Source: Methylobacterium nodulans ORS 2060
GTDB lineage: Bacteria > Pseudomonadota > Alphaproteobacteria > Rhizobiales > Beijerinckiaceae
NCBI RefSeq assembly: GCF_000022085.1
Contig: NC_011894.1
Location: 5,292,001 to 5,356,000 of the forward strand
Direction of reading: 5' to 3'
DNA: 64,000 bases
A program made the position numbers and the translations under genes. Each line of letters starts with the position of its first letter. The first letter of the stretch is position 1. Under the pieces are notes generated by a model that was not told the DNA's origin, ran no database searches, and was given only the letters and a program-made list of their open reading frames with translations. Below are positions 61,910 through 64,000 of this stretch, one piece after another.

Positions 61910-64000
61910 ATGCTGACCAAGCGCAAGAGCGGCGTTGCGGGCCGCACGACGCATCCTTCGGTGACAGGAGGGCTGCCCCAGTCCCTCGACCGGCGCAGCT
62001 TCCTGCGACAATCCGGCCTCCTGGCGGGGGGCCTCGCCGCCGCAGGCTCCCTTCAGCTCGGCGCCGTGCGCCCGGCCAAGGCAGCCGGCTCCGCCGTGAG
62101 CGGCCCCGAGGTGACCATCCGCAAGAACGTCTGCACGCATTGCTCGGTCGGCTGCACGGTCACGGCCGAGGTGGTGAACGGCGTCTGGGTCGGCCAGGAG
62201 CCCTCCTGGGCGAGCCCGATCAACCGCGGCACCCACTGCGCTAAGGGCGCCTCGATCCGCGAGCTCGTGCACAGCGAGCGGCGGCTGAAATACCCGATGA
62301 AGCTCGTGAACGGCGAGTGGCAGCGGATCTCCTGGGAGCAGGCCATCGACGAGATCGGCGACAAGCTCCAGGCCATCCGCGAGAAATCCGGCGCGGACTC
62401 GGTCTACTGGCTCGGCTCGGCCAAGTACACCAACGAGGCGGCCTATCTGCTGCGCAAGTTCGCAGCCTTCTGGGGCACCAACAACGTCGATCACCAGGCC
62501 CGCATCTGCCACTCCACCACGGTGGCGGGCGTCGCCAACACCTGGGGCTACGGCGCACAGACCAATTCCTACAACGATATCCGCAACGCCAAGACCATGA
62601 TCATCATGGGCGGCAATCCGGCCGAGGCGCATCCGATCTCGATGCAGCACGTGCTCTCCGGCAAGGAGATCAACCGCGCGAACCTGATCGTCATCGACCC
62701 GCGCTTCACCCGCACGGCCGCGCATGCCACCGAATATGTGCGCCTGCGCTCGGGCACCGACATCCCGGTGATCTGGGGCATGCTCTGGCACATCTTCGAG
62801 AATGGCTGGGAAGACAAGGAGTTCATCAAGAACCGCGTCTACGCCATGGAGGACGTCCGCAAGGAGGTCGCCAAGTGGACGCCCGACGAGGTCGAGCGCG
62901 TCTCGGGCGTGCCGGGCGAGCAGCTGCGGCGCGTCGCCGAACTCTTCGCCAAGGAGAAGCCGGCGACGCTCATCTGGTGCATGGGCGCGACCCAGCACAC
63001 GGTCGGCACCGCCAATGTGCGGGCCTTCTGCATCCTGTGCCTCGCCACCGGCAATGTCGGCAAGTCGGGCACGGGCGCCAACATCTTCCGCGGCCACACC
63101 AACGTGCAGGGCGCCACCGATCTCGGCCTCGATGTGACGACCCTGCCCCTCTATTACGGGCTGGTCGAGGGCGGCTGGCGGCACTGGGCCCGGGTCTGGG
63201 ACGTCGAGTACGAGTGGCTGCAATCGCGCTTCGACGAGGTGCCGGCCATGGCCGGCCGCAAGGCGCGCTCGGCTAAGGAGAACATGGAGGCGCCCGGCAT
63301 CACCTCCACGCGTTGGTTCGATGCCGTGAAGTTGCCGGCCGAGCAGATCGACCAGCGCTCGCCGATCAAGGCCATGATGGTGTTCGGCCATGGCGGCAAC
63401 ACCGTCACGCGCATGCCCGAGGCGGTGAGTGGCATGAGCGCCCTCGACCTCCTGGTGGTCGGCGACCCGCACCCCACCACCTTCGCGGCGATGGATGCGC
63501 GCAAGGACAACACCTACCTCCTGCCGATCTGCACCTCGCTGGAGATGGACGGGTCGCGCACGGCCTCGAACCGCTCGCTGCAATGGGGCGAGCAGATCGT
63601 GAAGCCCGCCTTCGAGTCCAAGAACGACTACGAGGTGCTCTACCGGCTCGCCACCAAGCTCGGTTTCGCCGACCGGATGTTCAAGAACATCAAGGTCGAG
63701 AACGGCGTGCCGGAGGCGGAGGACCTCCTGCGGGAGATCAACCGCGGCGGCTGGTCGACCGGCTATTGCGGCCAGAGCCCGGAGCGCCTGAAGGCGCATA
63801 TGCGCAACCAGCACAAGTTCGACCTCGTGACGCTGCGCGCGCCCAAGGACGACCCGGAGGTGGGCGGCGATTATTACGGCCTGCCCTGGCCCTGCTGGGG
63901 CAAGCCGGAGATCCGGCATCCCGGCACGCACATCCTCTACAGCACGGAACTCCACGTGAAGGATGGCGGCGGCACCTTCCGGGCCCGGTTCGGCACCGAG
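61910..64000 (+). CDS. fdhA: Tat-exported formate dehydrogenase catalytic subunit, 3' end outside window
   Basis: 697 codons are in the window and the frame is open to the edge. Tat signal SLDRRSFLRQSGLLAGGLAA (26-45), then the [4Fe-4S] site CTHCSVGC with a later Cys in GTHCAKG, and the bis-MGD domain. Metal ligand is cysteine in HQARICHSTTVAGVANTWGY, not selenocysteine. GNPAEAHPISMQHVL and FRGHTNVQGATD are FDH-N/FdhG-like. Exported enzyme feeding electrons to a membrane or periplasmic carrier, like Methylobacterium FDH3. Beta and gamma subunits are expected beyond 64000. Confidence 0.94.
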   Translation, partial: MLTKRKSGVAGRTTHPSVTGGLPQSLDRRSFLRQSGLLAGGLAAAGSLQLGAVRPAKAAGSAVSGPEVTIRKNVCTHCSVGCTVTAEVVNGVWVGQEPSWASPINRGTHCAKGASIRELVHSERRLKYPMKLVNGEWQRISWEQAIDEIGDKLQAIREKSGADSVYWLGSAKYTNEAAYLLRKFAAFWGTNNVDHQARICHSTTVAGVANTWGYGAQTNSYNDIRNAKTMIIMGGNPAEAHPISMQHVLSGKEINRANLIVIDPRFTRTAAHATEYVRLRSGTDIPVIWGMLWHIFENGWEDKEFIKNRVYAMEDVRKEVAKWTPDEVERVSGVPGEQLRRVAELFAKEKPATLIWCMGATQHTVGTANVRAFCILCLATGNVGKSGTGANIFRGHTNVQGATDLGLDVTTLPLYYGLVEGGWRHWARVWDVEYEWLQSRFDEVPAMAGRKARSAKENMEAPGITSTRWFDAVKLPAEQIDQRSPIKAMMVFGHGGNTVTRMPEAVSGMSALDLLVVGDPHPTTFAAMDARKDNTYLLPICTSLEMDGSRTASNRSLQWGEQIVKPAFESKNDYEVLYRLATKLGFADRMFKNIKVENGVPEAEDLLREINRGGWSTGYCGQSPERLKAHMRNQHKFDLVTLRAPKDDPEVGGDYYGLPWPCWGKPEIRHPGTHILYSTELHVKDGGGTFRARFGTE

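Overview
The window is high-GC DNA (roughly 68-70% by eye) from an alphaproteobacterium. It is most likely a Methylobacterium-type methylotroph. The reasons are an NAD-linked two-subunit formate dehydrogenase of the FDH1 type, a second Tat-exported formate dehydrogenase with its DUF3305/DUF3306/DUF6352/DUF6505 accessory genes, EcfG-type (GGAAC-N16/17-cGTT) promoters, and several families of long intergenic palindromes of a kind common in Methylobacterium. Genus is an inference from gene content; there is no rRNA or tRNA here to confirm it.

Layout. 1-514: palindromic repeat and the terminator of the fdh1 operon. 515-5231 (-): fdh1BA, soluble NAD-dependent formate dehydrogenase. 5460-6657 (-): small hypothetical and a tandem universal stress protein. 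6874-10338 (+): ccoNOQP, cbb3-type cytochrome oxidase, including a 49-residue ccoQ. 10340-10701: nested palindromes. 10780-15629 (-): molybdenum/tungsten cofactor operon moeA, mobB, a MoeA-PBP fusion and a third MoeA-like gene, all overlapping. 15780-21944 (+): a 48-bp perfect palindrome and a beta-oxidation set (acyl-CoA dehydrogenase, thiolase, DUF2059 protein, FadJ-like). 22364-24475: chemoreceptor and RidA protein. 24564-25930: a palindromic repeat split by an IS110-family element. 25983-27600 (-): marR, a HEAT-repeat DNA alkylation repair protein and a small protein. 27836-30558: catalase and divergent oxyR. 30742-36290 (+): AbrB-type membrane protein, ilvA, and the lgt-methyltransferase-pgeF operon. 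36561-39160: outer-membrane protein, a frameshifted coiled-coil gene, DUF892 ferritin-like protein, VOC protein. 39354-42673: adenylate cyclase, glucokinase, 3-hydroxyacyl-CoA dehydrogenase family. 42886-47163: small secreted proteins, flavin reductase and GMC oxidoreductase. 47329-54925: DUF2252 protein and glycogen genes (glgP, GH13 glucosidase, glgA). 55261-64000: a formate dehydrogenase accessory cluster that runs into a Tat-exported catalytic subunit cut by the window edge.

How it fits together. Two pterin-dependent formate dehydrogenases lie about 60 kb apart, one cytoplasmic and NAD-linked, one exported. A four-gene cofactor operon with three MoeA homologues lies close to the first and could supply both. 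Electrons from formate would enter NADH or the periplasmic/membrane chain, and cbb3 oxidase provides a high-affinity terminal acceptor. A stress layer is visible in OxyR/catalase, USP, the MarR operon and three EcfG-like promoters (upstream of a DUF892 gene, a phospholipase-A2-like gene and glgA).

The most unusual points are the triple-MoeA operon with a fused metal-oxyanion-type binding domain, the IS110 element inside a dispersed palindrome, palindromes whose first bases overlap the preceding stop codon, and the formate dehydrogenase maturation cluster of poorly characterised proteins.
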